Of a stretch of DNA of 58,229 nucleotides, positions 35,762 through 44,628 are shown piece after piece. Location: positions 1 to 58,229 of the forward strand of contig NZ_JACJVN010000002.1 in assembly GCF_014212015.1 (NCBI RefSeq), given 5' to 3'. The first letter of the stretch is position 1. Every line of letters begins with the position of its first letter. A program made the translations under genes and the position numbers. Source of the DNA: Cohnella lubricantis (lineage in GTDB: Bacteria > Bacillota > Bacilli > Paenibacillales > Paenibacillaceae). The notes under the pieces are model-generated. The model was not told the DNA's origin. It ran no database searches and saw only the letters and a list, made by a program, of their open reading frames with translations.

Positions 35762-37999
35762 TCACAGAGCCTTGCGGATTCGCTCCGCCGACTGCGAGAA
35801 CCGGCGGCTCGTCTCCTCATCTACATGATGTCCGCCGTAGCGGGCCGATTCGAATTGGAGCAGAATGCTGTCCAAGTCTTGCCTCAGCCAGTAATAGCGG
35901 CCGCCCCAGTCCGTCACCGTCTCGCGAAGCGTGTCGTGCGGGTTGCGTCTGAAGCCTTTGCGCTGCATGAACCTCACCAAGCGCTCCATCTCTCGAACGA
36001 TCTGCTCATTCGGCGACTCGCGGCGCATGACGAGCTTCTTCCATACAGACGCCAGCTTGCGGCGCTTGAAGACAGCCAATGCCGCAATTGCCAGCAAGAT
36101 CACAGCGAAAGCCGAATAAATGACTAGCTGTTGCCAATGGGATGCCGCCGCGACCGGCGCGTCAACCTCTGTTGCCGGCGTCGGCTCTGCCGTCGTCGGC
36201 GCGATCACCGGCGCATCCTGATGTACCGGCACTGGGATGGAGAAGCCGGACGTCGGCTCGAACGACACCCATCCGTAGCCTTCGAAGTACGCTTCTGCCC
36301 AGGAGTGCGCATCGGAGTTGCGGACCGTATAAGTTCCGGCTCCGGATGGATCCGGCATATAGCCGTATCGCTCCGCTTCCTCATCGACTGGACTAGACCC
36401 CGCCGTATAGCCTTTGACCCAGCGCGTCGGTATGCCGAGCGTGCGGGCCATCACGACGAAAGCCGTGGAGTAATAATCGCAGTAGCCTTCCTGAATCTCG
36501 AACAGGAAAGCGTCGACGACATCGTCGCTCTTCTGCTTGCTCGTATCCGGCGTATTCGTATACGTATAATTATCCTTCAAATACTGCTCCAGCATCTTCA
36601 ACCGGTCATAATCATTGGCAGCGCCAGCCGTTGCTTGCTTCGCAAGTTCTCCAACCCGATCAGGCAACGATTCCGGCAGCTGCAAATACGGCGTGAGCTC
36701 AATCGATGATTTGCCGTAGGACGTGACCCCCGAGAGGCTGCGCAGCTTGTTCTCGTCCAACTCCTGCACTTGGGAGACAACCGTATAGGACTCCACCTGA
36801 ATCGGCCGTTGGAACCGCAGCTCCCACTCTTCTGAATTCCAGAACAGCTTCGGATTGGAGACGCCTTCGATCTCTTCGACGGCGCTTGCAGGCCCTGCCG
36901 CGAACAGGACCGGAATGCGATCCTCGCGAACCATCTTCACTGTCTGCACGATCTCGCGGATGCCTTCCTGCTGCGTACGTTCCGGAGACAAGGGCAAATT
37001 ATCCGAACCTAGCGTGACTGGAGAAGACGGCGTTCCCTTCACATCGGTCCAGCCTTTGCCCGTGTAGACCGCCTTCGTCTCGCCGCGCCAATAAGACTTC
37101 TCATTCGTGGCCACACTCATGACCGGCGAATAGTCGAATTCGAAGCCGCCGCCTATCTCCGCATCGTTGCGTCCATACCCGGACTTGGATGAACCGGAGC
37201 TGCCGCTCGACAGGAAGGAGCCGTTGATCAAGTAACCGCCTTCGCCAGCCGAGCTGGGCACGTCCCGATTCTGAGCTTCCATCCACAGCGTATAGGGATC
37301 TTCGAGCAGCACCGGAGCCCGTGGCATCGTAACGCCGATCAGCACGAGCAAACCGATGACTGCCGCTGCGGGCACAATGAGCTCGAACGGTCTTGCCGCC
37401 AGCGCATCCCAGCTGTCGTAATGGCGATCGCGGAGCATTCGCATGTGGATGACCACAAGCCATCCGAGCCCGGCCAGCACCGTCACGGCGATATGTGGCC
37501 ATAGCTCGAGCGGATAGAACGAATCGACGGAGGCAAGAACGATGACGGATATAACAATAAGGGCGATTGTCCGAGCGCGGCTCGTGCCCCACGCCGCTAT
37601 GACGTGCGTGACTAGAATCGCTCCGGCGGCGAGTTCAACATAGGGATGAAGCTGCTCGCCATGGTTCTTCAGAAATGGTCCGGCATACGCCCACTGTCTC
37701 CAAGACAATGGCCAGCCGTACCATTGGAATGGCGTGAATGCCAGCGTGGAGATGACCGCCGCGAGCAGTTGAAGCGTCAGCCGGGCGATGAGCGCCCGGG
37801 AGATCAGAAGCTCTGTAACGCCGTATACGCCAAGCGTCACATAGAGCACGCGATACGTCTCCGTCCACCAATAGCCTTCGAAGCATTGAATCAATTGCAG
37901 CACTAGAACGAGAGCGAACAATCGGTGAAGCCGTTCCATTACGAATCGTCTCCACAGCGCTGACTCTCTGCCGCGGGAGGGGATAACCGCCGATCTCAT
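35762..37999 (-). CDS. Membrane transglutaminase-like protein (TgpA type, DUF3488/transglut core/DUF4129)
   Basis: The 745-aa protein begins with several membrane segments (about residues 15-205), followed by an extracytoplasmic transglutaminase-like core with Cys in EIQEGYCDYYSTAFVVMARTLGIPTRWVKGY and His/Asp region SDAHSWAEAYFEGYGWVSFEPT, then a further membrane segment (LVIYSAFAVILLAIAALAVF) and a cytoplasmic DUF4129-like tail. ATG 37999 has GGAGGTGGG before it and overlaps the DUF58 stop as ATGA. It ends a three-gene operon with DUF58 and MoxR genes, a common association of unknown function, perhaps in protein or cell-wall modification. Confidence 0.92.
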   Translation of the reverse strand: MRSAVIPSRGRESALWRRFVMERLHRLFALVLVLQLIQCFEGYWWTETYRVLYVTLGVYGVTELLISRALIARLTLQLLAAVISTLAFTPFQWYGWPLSWRQWAYAGPFLKNHGEQLHPYVELAAGAILVTHVIAAWGTSRARTIALIVISVIVLASVDSFYPLELWPHIAVTVLAGLGWLVVIHMRMLRDRHYDSWDALAARPFELIVPAAAVIGLLVLIGVTMPRAPVLLEDPYTLWMEAQNRDVPSSAGEGGYLINGSFLSSGSSGSSKSGYGRNDAEIGGGFEFDYSPVMSVATNEKSYWRGETKAVYTGKGWTDVKGTPSSPVTLGSDNLPLSPERTQQEGIREIVQTVKMVREDRIPVLFAAGPASAVEEIEGVSNPKLFWNSEEWELRFQRPIQVESYTVVSQVQELDENKLRSLSGVTSYGKSSIELTPYLQLPESLPDRVGELAKQATAGAANDYDRLKMLEQYLKDNYTYTNTPDTSKQKSDDVVDAFLFEIQEGYCDYYSTAFVVMARTLGIPTRWVKGYTAGSSPVDEEAERYGYMPDPSGAGTYTVRNSDAHSWAEAYFEGYGWVSFEPTSGFSIPVPVHQDAPVIAPTTAEPTPATEVDAPVAAASHWQQLVIYSAFAVILLAIAALAVFKRRKLASVWKKLVMRRESPNEQIVREMERLVRFMQRKGFRRNPHDTLRETVTDWGGRYYWLRQDLDSILLQFESARYGGHHVDEETSRRFSQSAERIRKAL

Positions 38000-39246
38000 G
38001 CGCTTCCCACCTCCAATGCGTCCATCAGCTCCTCCAGACGGGAGATACGGCAGCATTCCCAGCCTTTGGACAGGAACATGAGCTGCCACTGCCGATACCG
38101 CTTCTCTTCCTCTTCTGTTGCCGTCCGCTCGGCGATCAGGACGTGCAGCGCCACTTGGCGTTTGCCTTCCATCGCCTTCAGCGCCATCCCGATCGATTCC
38201 TCGGCCAGCGGGCTGACGATCACCATGTAAGCGCCGGGCTCGAAGCGTCCAGAGGCTTCCGCCAGCGCTTCGCCAAGCGTCCCTTGTCCATCCGCTTCAA
38301 CGTCGATCAGGTGCCTCATCACTTCATCGCGGATGCTGCCGGATTGGCCGACGCCGAACCATCCCTGTTCAGCTCCTGCGGATGCGAAGCCGGCCGGCAT
38401 CTGCTTGCGGTCGGCAAGCTCCAGAAGTGAAGCTGCCGCGGACACAGCCAATTCGAAGCCTTCGACAGTGCGATAGGAAGCGGCGCACCGATCGAGAACG
38501 ACGACCAGGCGAGGCAGCGCCTCCCGCTCGTACTCCTTGGACTTCCACTCCCCTGTGCGCGCCGTAGCGTTCCAATGAATGCGGGACATCCGGTCGCCGT
38601 GGATATATTCCCGCACTCCGTCGATCTGTGTTGTCTCGCGAGCCCATTGGGTCGCCAGCTTCTGCTGGATGACGCCGGACTTCGACCGCCGCAGCGCCCG
38701 CCAATCGCGGAGAGCGACCGTGCGAGGCGTCACTTGAATCTCGAACGGCTGCTCGAAAGAGCCCTTATGCTCGAACAGACCGAAAATATCGCGCGTCGAG
38801 CAGTGCGTCCGCAAAAATCGATACCGGCCTCTGCGCAGAGGAGCCGTCTCGTATAGAATCGTCCCCCGCCGCCGGTAATCGGGCACGACGGACAATTCGT
38901 AATCCTGTGATTCCGTGCCGGTGACTCGCGTCAGCCGCTCCCGCACAATCACATAAGGAATGGGCCAGAATCCCGGAATTTGGATCCCCAGCTTCACCTT
39001 CAGGCGAGTTCCGGCCTGGAACAGCAGAAATTCCGCCGGCCCGCTTCCGCCTGCAAGCGTGCGAACGCCTTGCACTTGGCCGATTCCGCTCCATCTTCCG
39101 AGGAACAAGAAGAGCCCCAGCGCATTCAGCATCACGAACAGCATCAAGGAGGTTTTGCCGCCCTGGAACACAAGGAAGAACAACGAGATCAAATACAGTG
39201 CGGCGCACAACCACCCGAGCCGGGCAGCCATGAACTTGCTCATCAT
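37996..39246 (-). CDS. DUF58 (VWA-like) membrane protein
   Basis: The 416-aa protein starts with two hydrophobic segments (LGWLCAALYLISLFFLVF, SLMLFVMLNALGLFLFLG), then a beta-rich region and the DUF58 signature GVREYIHGDRMSRIHWNATARTG near residue 210, followed by a VWA-like fold (LPRLVVVLDRC). DUF58 proteins act with MoxR ATPases, thought to work as chaperones. ATG 39246 overlaps the moxR stop codon, so translation is coupled. No enzymatic motif is evident. Confidence 0.9.
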   Translation of the reverse strand: MMSKFMAARLGWLCAALYLISLFFLVFQGGKTSLMLFVMLNALGLFLFLGRWSGIGQVQGVRTLAGGSGPAEFLLFQAGTRLKVKLGIQIPGFWPIPYVIVRERLTRVTGTESQDYELSVVPDYRRRGTILYETAPLRRGRYRFLRTHCSTRDIFGLFEHKGSFEQPFEIQVTPRTVALRDWRALRRSKSGVIQQKLATQWARETTQIDGVREYIHGDRMSRIHWNATARTGEWKSKEYEREALPRLVVVLDRCAASYRTVEGFELAVSAAASLLELADRKQMPAGFASAGAEQGWFGVGQSGSIRDEVMRHLIDVEADGQGTLGEALAEASGRFEPGAYMVIVSPLAEESIGMALKAMEGKRQVALHVLIAERTATEEEEKRYRQWQLMFLSKGWECCRISRLEELMDALEVGSA

Positions 39247-40199
39247 CAACGCTCCAATCCGACAGGCACCGGAATTTGCCTAAGCACCTCTTCGAGAACG
39301 CTGATGGTGGTTGCCCCCTGCATGCGCGCTTCGGACCGAAGGTACAAGCGATGGCCCAAGACCAGCGGCGCCACCGCCTTCACATCGTCCGGCAGCACGA
39401 ACGCTCTCCGCTGCTGCAGCGCGAACGCCTTGGCGCACGAAGCCAGCGCGATGCCGGCGCGCGGGCTTGCCCCCAGCAGAATAGCCGAATGCTTGCGGGT
39501 ACCGCGAATCAAGGAGATCATGTAATCCGCTACGCTATTATCCAGGTGGATCGCCTCGGTAATCCGCTGGATCTCCAGAATATCGTCCACGGAAGCGACT
39601 GCGCTGAGCGAATCTGCCGAGCGGCCCGCTCCCGGCTCCAGCAGAAGTCTCTTCTCGGAATCGGCATCCGGATAGCCCAGCTTGATTTTCATCAAGAATC
39701 GATCTAATTGCGCTTCGGGCAGACTGTACGTTCCGTCAAATTCAATCGGGTTCTGCGTTGCGAACAGCGCGAACGGCTTCGGCAGCGGATAGCTGATGCC
39801 ATCGACCGATACGTGGCGCTCCTCCATCGCTTCGAGCAGGGCGGATTGCGTCTTCGTCGTCGCGCGGTTGATCTCGTCGGCGAGCAGAATATTGGTCATG
39901 ACCGGCCCCGGCCGGAATACGAATTGCTCTTCCTTCGGATGATAGATAGAGACACCGGTAATATCGGTAGGCAATAGGTCCGGGTTGCATTGAATCCGAT
40001 GGAATACGCCGCCGATCGACCGGGCAAGCGCCTTCACCATCTGCGTCTTGCCGGTTCCGGGAACGTCCTCGATCAGCACGTGTCCGCCCGCCGCAAGCGC
40101 CGTTAACATCCATGTGATTTCTTCCTTTTTGCCGAAAATGCAAGATTCCATATTCCGTCGTATATGATCCAACATTTGCATGGCTTGCTGTTGTTCCAT
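39246..40199 (-). CDS. MoxR-family AAA+ ATPase
   Basis: The 317-aa protein has Walker A in IEDVPGTGKTQMVKALA, Walker B in ILLADEINRA, the sensor FATQNPIEFDGTYSLPEAQLDRF and a C-terminal lid with SPRAGIAL. MoxR AAA+ proteins help mature or activate partner proteins; here the partners are likely the DUF58 and transglutaminase proteins in the same operon. ATG 40199 has AGGAGGA upstream. Confidence 0.95.
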   Translation of the reverse strand: MEQQQAMQMLDHIRRNMESCIFGKKEEITWMLTALAAGGHVLIEDVPGTGKTQMVKALARSIGGVFHRIQCNPDLLPTDITGVSIYHPKEEQFVFRPGPVMTNILLADEINRATTKTQSALLEAMEERHVSVDGISYPLPKPFALFATQNPIEFDGTYSLPEAQLDRFLMKIKLGYPDADSEKRLLLEPGAGRSADSLSAVASVDDILEIQRITEAIHLDNSVADYMISLIRGTRKHSAILLGASPRAGIALASCAKAFALQQRRAFVLPDDVKAVAPLVLGHRLYLRSEARMQGATTISVLEEVLRQIPVPVGLER

Positions 40200-40311
40200 G
40201 TTCTGTCCTCCTATGGAATCTCGGATTTATTGATAGAAGTGCTATACGCTTACTTATTATACCTGAATTTGGAGCCTACCGTAAATTTCACAAAGCTACA
40301 AATCTGCATGG

Positions 40312-40342
40312 AAAAAAAGCCAAACCGCGATGCGGTTGGCTT
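40312..40342 (-). terminator. spoVA operon terminator
   Basis: AAGCCAAACCGC-GAT-GCGGTTGGCTT hairpin with one bulge, followed by TTTTTTTCC on the minus strand, 66 bp after the spoVAEb stop. Confidence 0.85.
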
Positions 40343-40407
40343 GGGCGCCCGATCTTAACGGATCATCGCTGCGAACTCAAGAACGTAATAAGTATCGGTT
40401 AGACACT

Positions 40408-40758
40408 TCATCCCTTCGGTTTGACGACCAGGGCGGCGAGGAACGAGAAGATGATCGCCGCCGAGATGCCCGCGCTCGTCACCTCGAAGATGCCGGTGAT
40501 GACACCGATCCAGCCGTCCCGCTGCAGCTCCGTCAAGGCACCGTGGACCAGCGAGTTGCCGAAGCTCGTAATCGGCACGGTGGCGCCCGCGCCGGCGAAC
40601 TTGATGAGCGGCTCGTACCAGCCGATCCCGTCGACGACCGCGCCGGCTACGACCAGCAGGGACATCGTATGCGCCGGAGTCAGCTTCACGACATCGAACA
40701 GCAGCTGGCCGATGAGGCAGATGCCTCCGCCAATAATAAAGGCCCACAAATATTGCAT
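40408..40758 (-). CDS. spoVAE: Stage V sporulation protein AEb
   Basis: The 116-aa protein is almost entirely membrane-embedded: [54 protein letters not shown] and [15 protein letters not shown]. The sequence [15 protein letters not shown] mirrors that in SpoVAC, as is usual for this pair. SpoVA proteins form the inner-membrane channel for dipicolinic acid uptake into, and release from, the spore. It follows spoVAD by 33 bp. An AEa subunit is not found next to it. Confidence 0.93.
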   Translation of the reverse strand: MQYLWAFIIGGGICLIGQLLFDVVKLTPAHTMSLLVVAGAVVDGIGWYEPLIKFAGAGATVPITSFGNSLVHGALTELQRDGWIGVITGIFEVTSAGISAAIIFSFLAALVVKPKG

Positions 40759-40791
40759 GGTCGGTTCAAACTCCTTTCCTGGTGTGAAGGC

Positions 40792-41796
40792 TTATGCTTC
40801 AATCGATACGGCGTGCGCGACGCATGGAATCGACTCTCCTTGCTGGAAGGAGAGCGGACTAAGCAACGCGCCGGTCGCCACGACAAGAATCCGCTTCAGT
40901 TCCCCCTTAGCCATCCGCTTCAGCAAGTGCCCGTAGGTCACGACGGCGGAACAGGCGCATCCGCTTCCTCCCGCTTGAACCTTCTGCTTCTCCACATCGA
41001 ATACCATCAGTCCGCAGTCATTGAACTGCGTCTGCTCCATCGGCACGCCGTTGCGCTTCAGAATCTCGGCTGCGATCGGGTGGCCGACGCCGGCCAGATC
41101 GCCCGTGACGATCAAATCATAGTACCCCGGCTCTCTTCCCGTGTCCTGCAGGTGTCCTTGAATCGTATCGACGGCGGCAGGAGCCATCGCGGCGCCCATG
41201 TTGAACGGGTCCTTAATGCCCAAGTCGACGACCTTCCCGATCGTCGCCGCCGTGACTCGCGGCCCCTCGCCAGTCTTGGCGATGACAGCTGCCCCGGCTC
41301 CCGTCACCGTGTATTGCGCAGTCGGCGGCTTCTGCGAACCGTATTCGGTCGGGTAGCGGAATTGCTTCTCGACCGTGCAATTGTGGCTGCTCGTGGCGGC
41401 CATCGCGTATTCCGCCGCGCCGGAAGCGACGATCAGCGAAGCGAGCGCCAGCGTCTCCATCGAAGTGGAGCAGGCGCCGAACACGCCGATATACGGCGCG
41501 CCGAACGTCCGGGCGGCGAAGGTGCTGCTGATGATCTGGTTCAGCAGATCGCCGCCGACGTAGAATTGAATCTGCTTCTTGTTGAGCTTCGCTTTGCTCA
41601 CGGCGATGTCGGATGCCTGCTCCAGCAGCAGCCGCTCCGCCTTCTCCCAGGACGGCTGCTGCAGTTCCATGTCCGGATGCACCAGATCGAAGTCGGAAGC
41701 CAGCGGCCCCGCGCCTTCATCCGGCCCGACGACAGTGCCGACGGCCCGGATGACCGGCGGGTTCGGGTAGATCCACGTTCGCTCTCCGTGCAGCAT
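40792..41796 (-). CDS. spoVAD: Stage V sporulation protein AD
   Basis: SpoVAD has a thiolase-like fold and binds dipicolinic acid. The 334-aa protein begins MLHGERTWIYPNPPVIRAVG and contains GVFGACSTSMETLALAS and the final GCACSAVVTYGHLLKRM. ATG 41796 is chosen because GGAGG lies 9 nt upstream; ATG 41802 is too close to it. It lies 2 bp after the spoVAC stop. A much longer open frame upstream overlaps spoVAC and is a shadow. Confidence 0.95.
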   Translation of the reverse strand: MLHGERTWIYPNPPVIRAVGTVVGPDEGAGPLASDFDLVHPDMELQQPSWEKAERLLLEQASDIAVSKAKLNKKQIQFYVGGDLLNQIISSTFAARTFGAPYIGVFGACSTSMETLALASLIVASGAAEYAMAATSSHNCTVEKQFRYPTEYGSQKPPTAQYTVTGAGAAVIAKTGEGPRVTAATIGKVVDLGIKDPFNMGAAMAPAAVDTIQGHLQDTGREPGYYDLIVTGDLAGVGHPIAAEILKRNGVPMEQTQFNDCGLMVFDVEKQKVQAGGSGCACSAVVTYGHLLKRMAKGELKRILVVATGALLSPLSFQQGESIPCVAHAVSIEA

Positions 41797-41798
41797 CT

Positions 41799-42299
41799 TC
41801 ATTGGCCTCCTATCCCGAGCAGCCAGTGAATGATGCCGATCACGAATGCTGCGACGACGCCGAACACGATGACAGAGCCGGCCAGCTTGAACATTTGGGC
41901 GCCGACGCCGAGCACCAATCCTTCGCTGCGATGCTCGATGGCAGCCGAGCACATCGAGTTGGCGAAGCCGGTCACCGGAACAGCCGTGCCAGCGCCGGCC
42001 CACTGCGCGATCTTGTCATAGACGCCAAGGCACGTCAGGATGACGCTGATCAGAATCATGACAGCGACCGTCGGGTTGCCGGCTTGTCGCTCGGTCATGC
42101 CGAACGCTGCGATGAAGAAATCCTGTACTCCCTGGCCGATCAAGCAGATCGCCCCGCCGACCAAGAAGGCGATCGCGCAATTGCGGAAGACGGACCGGGC
42201 GGGCTCCCGGTTCTTGGCGAATGCCTTGTACTCTTTGGCGGACATGGAGAGCGGTTTGTAGGAGATGGTCTTGCCACGGTCGGCCTCATTGGCAGGCAT
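41799..42299 (-). CDS. spoVAC: Stage V sporulation protein AC
   Basis: The 166-aa protein has a hydrophilic head (residues 1-35) then several membrane segments: CAIAFLVGGAICLIGQGVQ, TVAVMILISVILTCLG, AGAGTAVPVTGFANSMC, IVFGVVAAFVIGIIHWLLG. SpoVAC is a mechanosensitive-like subunit of the dipicolinate channel. ATG 42299 has AAGGGAAGG upstream. It starts a C-D-Eb operon ending at the 40312 terminator; forespore (SigG) control is expected, but I could not define the promoter. Confidence 0.94.
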   Translation of the reverse strand: MPANEADRGKTISYKPLSMSAKEYKAFAKNREPARSVFRNCAIAFLVGGAICLIGQGVQDFFIAAFGMTERQAGNPTVAVMILISVILTCLGVYDKIAQWAGAGTAVPVTGFANSMCSAAIEHRSEGLVLGVGAQMFKLAGSVIVFGVVAAFVIGIIHWLLGIGGQ

Positions 42300-42434
42300 G
42301 GTGATCCTTCCCTTCAGCTTAGGCTTGCGGTGATGTCCGAATCATTATTTGCCAAAGGAAGAAGAACTATGACAGCTTCCGGCTAGCCGGCGGGCTTGTT
42401 GGCAACACTGGCAAGTATAAGGAGGGGTTGCGAC

Positions 42435-42665
42435 ATGCCGGGTGCGGATAACGTTCGAGCGGAAGGCAAGAAATTTTTTATCGGGGATATGAATCAGGAA
42501 CTGGCGGGGCTTAAGGAACGGTTCGGCTTGGACGAGCGGCAGCTCATGCAGATCGAGACGATGCTGCATTGGTCGTACAATACCGGCTTCAACACAGGCG
42601 CGAACTACGGACGCCAGTTGAACGTGCACGAGCTATTGACGCCGGACGTGCCGACTTGGGGATGA
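42435..42665 (+). CDS. Small unknown protein upstream of sigK (76 aa)
   Basis: The protein is hydrophilic, begins MPGADNVRAEGKKFFIGDMNQEL and continues with a predicted helical segment (LKERFGLDERQLMQIETMLHW) and SYNTGFNTGANYGRQLNVHELL. I do not recognise a family. AAGGAGGGG lies 7 nt before ATG 42435; an earlier in-frame ATG at 42396 has no ribosome site. Its end lies about 150 bp from the sigK start, with a sporulation-like promoter between them. A sporulation role is only a guess from position. Confidence 0.65.
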   Translation: MPGADNVRAEGKKFFIGDMNQELAGLKERFGLDERQLMQIETMLHWSYNTGFNTGANYGRQLNVHELLTPDVPTWG

Positions 42666-42737
42666 GCGGACGGTGAAAAGATGACAGAACAGAGAGCCTT
42701 CGGGCTCTCTTTGTTTTACATCGGCGGCTCCGTACAG

Positions 42738-42766
42738 GCACGGATAGGCGGAAGCCCTCATACAAT
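42738..42766 (+). promoter_or_regulatory. Probable SigE/SigK promoter of sigK
   Basis: CATACAAT (42759-42766) is an exact SigE -10, and also fits the CATANAAT part of SigK. An AC dinucleotide typical of a SigK -35 lies 17 bp upstream (CAC at 42738-42740). It is 53 bp before the sigK start. In B. subtilis sigK is transcribed by SigE and then SigK. Confidence 0.6.
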
Positions 42767-42818
42767 GGTAATGTTTCTCCCTTTCGACCGACCCTATCTG
42801 CCGGAGGTGGACATTACC

Positions 42819-43520
42819 GTGCCCGGAATATTCACAGCTATCGCATTGTTCATCAAGCAGTTGTCGCTTCTCGTCTCTTATGTCAAAAATAACGCGTTCC
42901 CGCAGCCCCTGACGGACGAGGAAGAAGCGCTTCATCTGAAGAGTATGGCCGAGGGCGATCCGAAGTCCCGCGACCTGCTCATCGAGCACAATCTTCGTCT
43001 CGTTGCCCATATCGTCAAGAAGTTCGACAATACGGGAGAGGATCTGGAGGACCTGATCTCGATCGGCACGATCGGGCTCATCAAGGCAATCGAGAGCTTC
43101 CAGCCGAACAAAGGCACGAAGCTGGCTACGTTCGCCGCGAGATGTATCGAGAACGAGATTCTCATGCATCTGCGCTCGCTGAAGAAGACGAAGAAGGACG
43201 TCTCGCTGCACGACCCGATCGGAACGGACAAGGAAGGCAACGAGATTACGCTGCAGGATATACTGGGCACCGAGCCCGACGAAGTGGAAGACAAGGTGCA
43301 GTTGAAGATCGAGAAAAGCAAAATTTACCGCAATCTCGACATTCTCGACGAGCGGGAGCAGGAGGTCATCCGCGGCCGCTTCGGCCTGGACGGCGGCGGC
43401 GACGAGCGGACGCAGCGGGAGATCGCCCGCGAGCTCGGCATCTCGCGCAGCTACGTGTCGCGGATCGAGAAGCGGGCGCTGATGAAGCTGTACCACGAGT
43501 TCTACAAGGCGAAGAAATAA
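42819..43520 (+). CDS. sigK: RNA polymerase sigma-K factor
   Basis: SigK directs late mother-cell transcription during sporulation. The 233-aa product starts V(M)[31 protein letters not shown], the classic N-terminal pro-sequence removed by SpoIVFB, followed by region 2 ([35 protein letters not shown]) and region 4 ([39 protein letters not shown]). GTG 42819 has GGAGG 11 nt upstream; the longer frame is not homologous-looking. The gene is uninterrupted, unlike the skin-split gene of B. subtilis 168. Confidence 0.97.
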   Translation: MPGIFTAIALFIKQLSLLVSYVKNNAFPQPLTDEEEALHLKSMAEGDPKSRDLLIEHNLRLVAHIVKKFDNTGEDLEDLISIGTIGLIKAIESFQPNKGTKLATFAARCIENEILMHLRSLKKTKKDVSLHDPIGTDKEGNEITLQDILGTEPDEVEDKVQLKIEKSKIYRNLDILDEREQEVIRGRFGLDGGGDERTQREIARELGISRSYVSRIEKRALMKLYHEFYKAKK

Positions 43521-43534
43521 CCATCTAACGACAA

Positions 43535-43584
43535 GAAGCAGATCTCTCCCCTATGGATGGAGGAGGGATCTGCTTCTAGTTTTC
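43535..43584. terminator. sigK/mcrC bidirectional terminator
   Basis: AGAAGCAGATC pairs with GATCTGCTTCT around inner CTCCCC/GGAGGG pairing; AGTTTTCG follows on the plus strand. It lies 14 bp past sigK and 6 bp from the end of the mcrC gene on the other strand. Confidence 0.8.
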
Positions 43585-43590
43585 GTATTA

Positions 43591-44628
43591 CTATTTCACT
43601 ACTTCCAACAGCCTTTCGTGAATGACCTTCCAACTTTGGCTTAAATCCACCGTATACACTCTGACTTCATGGCCGGATAAACGATATTTTAAACTCAACG
43701 AGTGATCCACCCAAGGGTACAACAGCGCTCCTTTAAGCGGTTTATTCACGTATCTCTTTTCGCTGTTTCTTAAATAAGAATAAAGCTGATATAAATTAGC
43801 ACTCTTGAGTTTGTCGGTATCGAAACGTCCAGCAGCTAAAGTTTGGTAAGAGTATTTCGTGTCAATGATCCATTTGACATGTTCATTTTCCAAGGAAATA
43901 TCGGTCTCCATTTTCGGCAGATAGCCGTCATTCTCACCCGACTCTTCATCCCAACGGATAATTTCCCGACTTACTCGATACCCCGGAATCTCCTTTCCAT
44001 AGAAGTTACGAACAAAGGACTCGAATAATTCGGCCATCCGATAATGGTCTCTTTCAAAATCGGAAAACCGATTGGTGCCGTTCTCTTCATTAATCAACAA
44101 CCCTTGAAAAATTAATTTACATATCTGTAGTACAAAGCCATAATGGCGGTTATGGCGATGTATGCCCGCCTTCTGAAATACCGCTTCCTCCAAGCGCATC
44201 AACGATACTTCCTGGAAATGCGAATACAGGACCATTAGTTGTTCTTTCAATGATGAGTTTAAGTTTTGGTTTCGTAGCAGGTAATGAATCGTCGATTTGA
44301 CAATTCGGTTGTGTATGAGATTGTTGCTCAATTCGTCATAATGAATAAACATTTTGCCGCGCAGATGGGAAAGAGCGCGAACGGATGATGGGAAATCCAG
44401 CTTGCCGCGCAATGTTGAGCTTTCTTCATTGAAAGGCATGTATTCCTTGTACATCCCTTTCTTTATCATCGCTGAGACCTGAACGACCAGCACCCGGGCA
44501 AGCAGATCATATATACTTTGCGCTTCTTCTTGGTCGACGGGCTGCTGATGCCTTTCCTCCAGCCGATTCCACGCATAACAAAGCATATAGTATATATTCC
44601 GGATCGGAATCCTTCTAAGCTCCTTCAA
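43591..44628 (-). CDS. mcrC: McrC-family nuclease subunit of a type IV restriction system
   Basis: The 345-aa protein starts KELRRIPIRNIYYMLCYAWN, the McrC signature, and has a PD-(D/E)XK nuclease core at about 236-262 (LPKMETDISLE...WIIDTKYS). McrC is the cleavage partner of the McrB motor, acting on DNA carrying modified bases. It overlaps mcrB by 14 bp. AT content is higher here than in the sigK side, suggesting transfer. I see no frameshift. Confidence 0.93.
   Translation of the reverse strand: MKELRRIPIRNIYYMLCYAWNRLEERHQQPVDQEEAQSIYDLLARVLVVQVSAMIKKGMYKEYMPFNEESSTLRGKLDFPSSVRALSHLRGKMFIHYDELSNNLIHNRIVKSTIHYLLRNQNLNSSLKEQLMVLYSHFQEVSLMRLEEAVFQKAGIHRHNRHYGFVLQICKLIFQGLLINEENGTNRFSDFERDHYRMAELFESFVRNFYGKEIPGYRVSREIIRWDEESGENDGYLPKMETDISLENEHVKWIIDTKYSYQTLAAGRFDTDKLKSANLYQLYSYLRNSEKRYVNKPLKGALLYPWVDHSLSLKYRLSGHEVRVYTVDLSQSWKVIHERLLEVVK

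Noticed and set aside
40792..42003. Extended spoVAD frame to 42003
   Set aside because: The extension is an Arg-rich shadow of spoVAC; the proper start has GGAGG at 9 nt.
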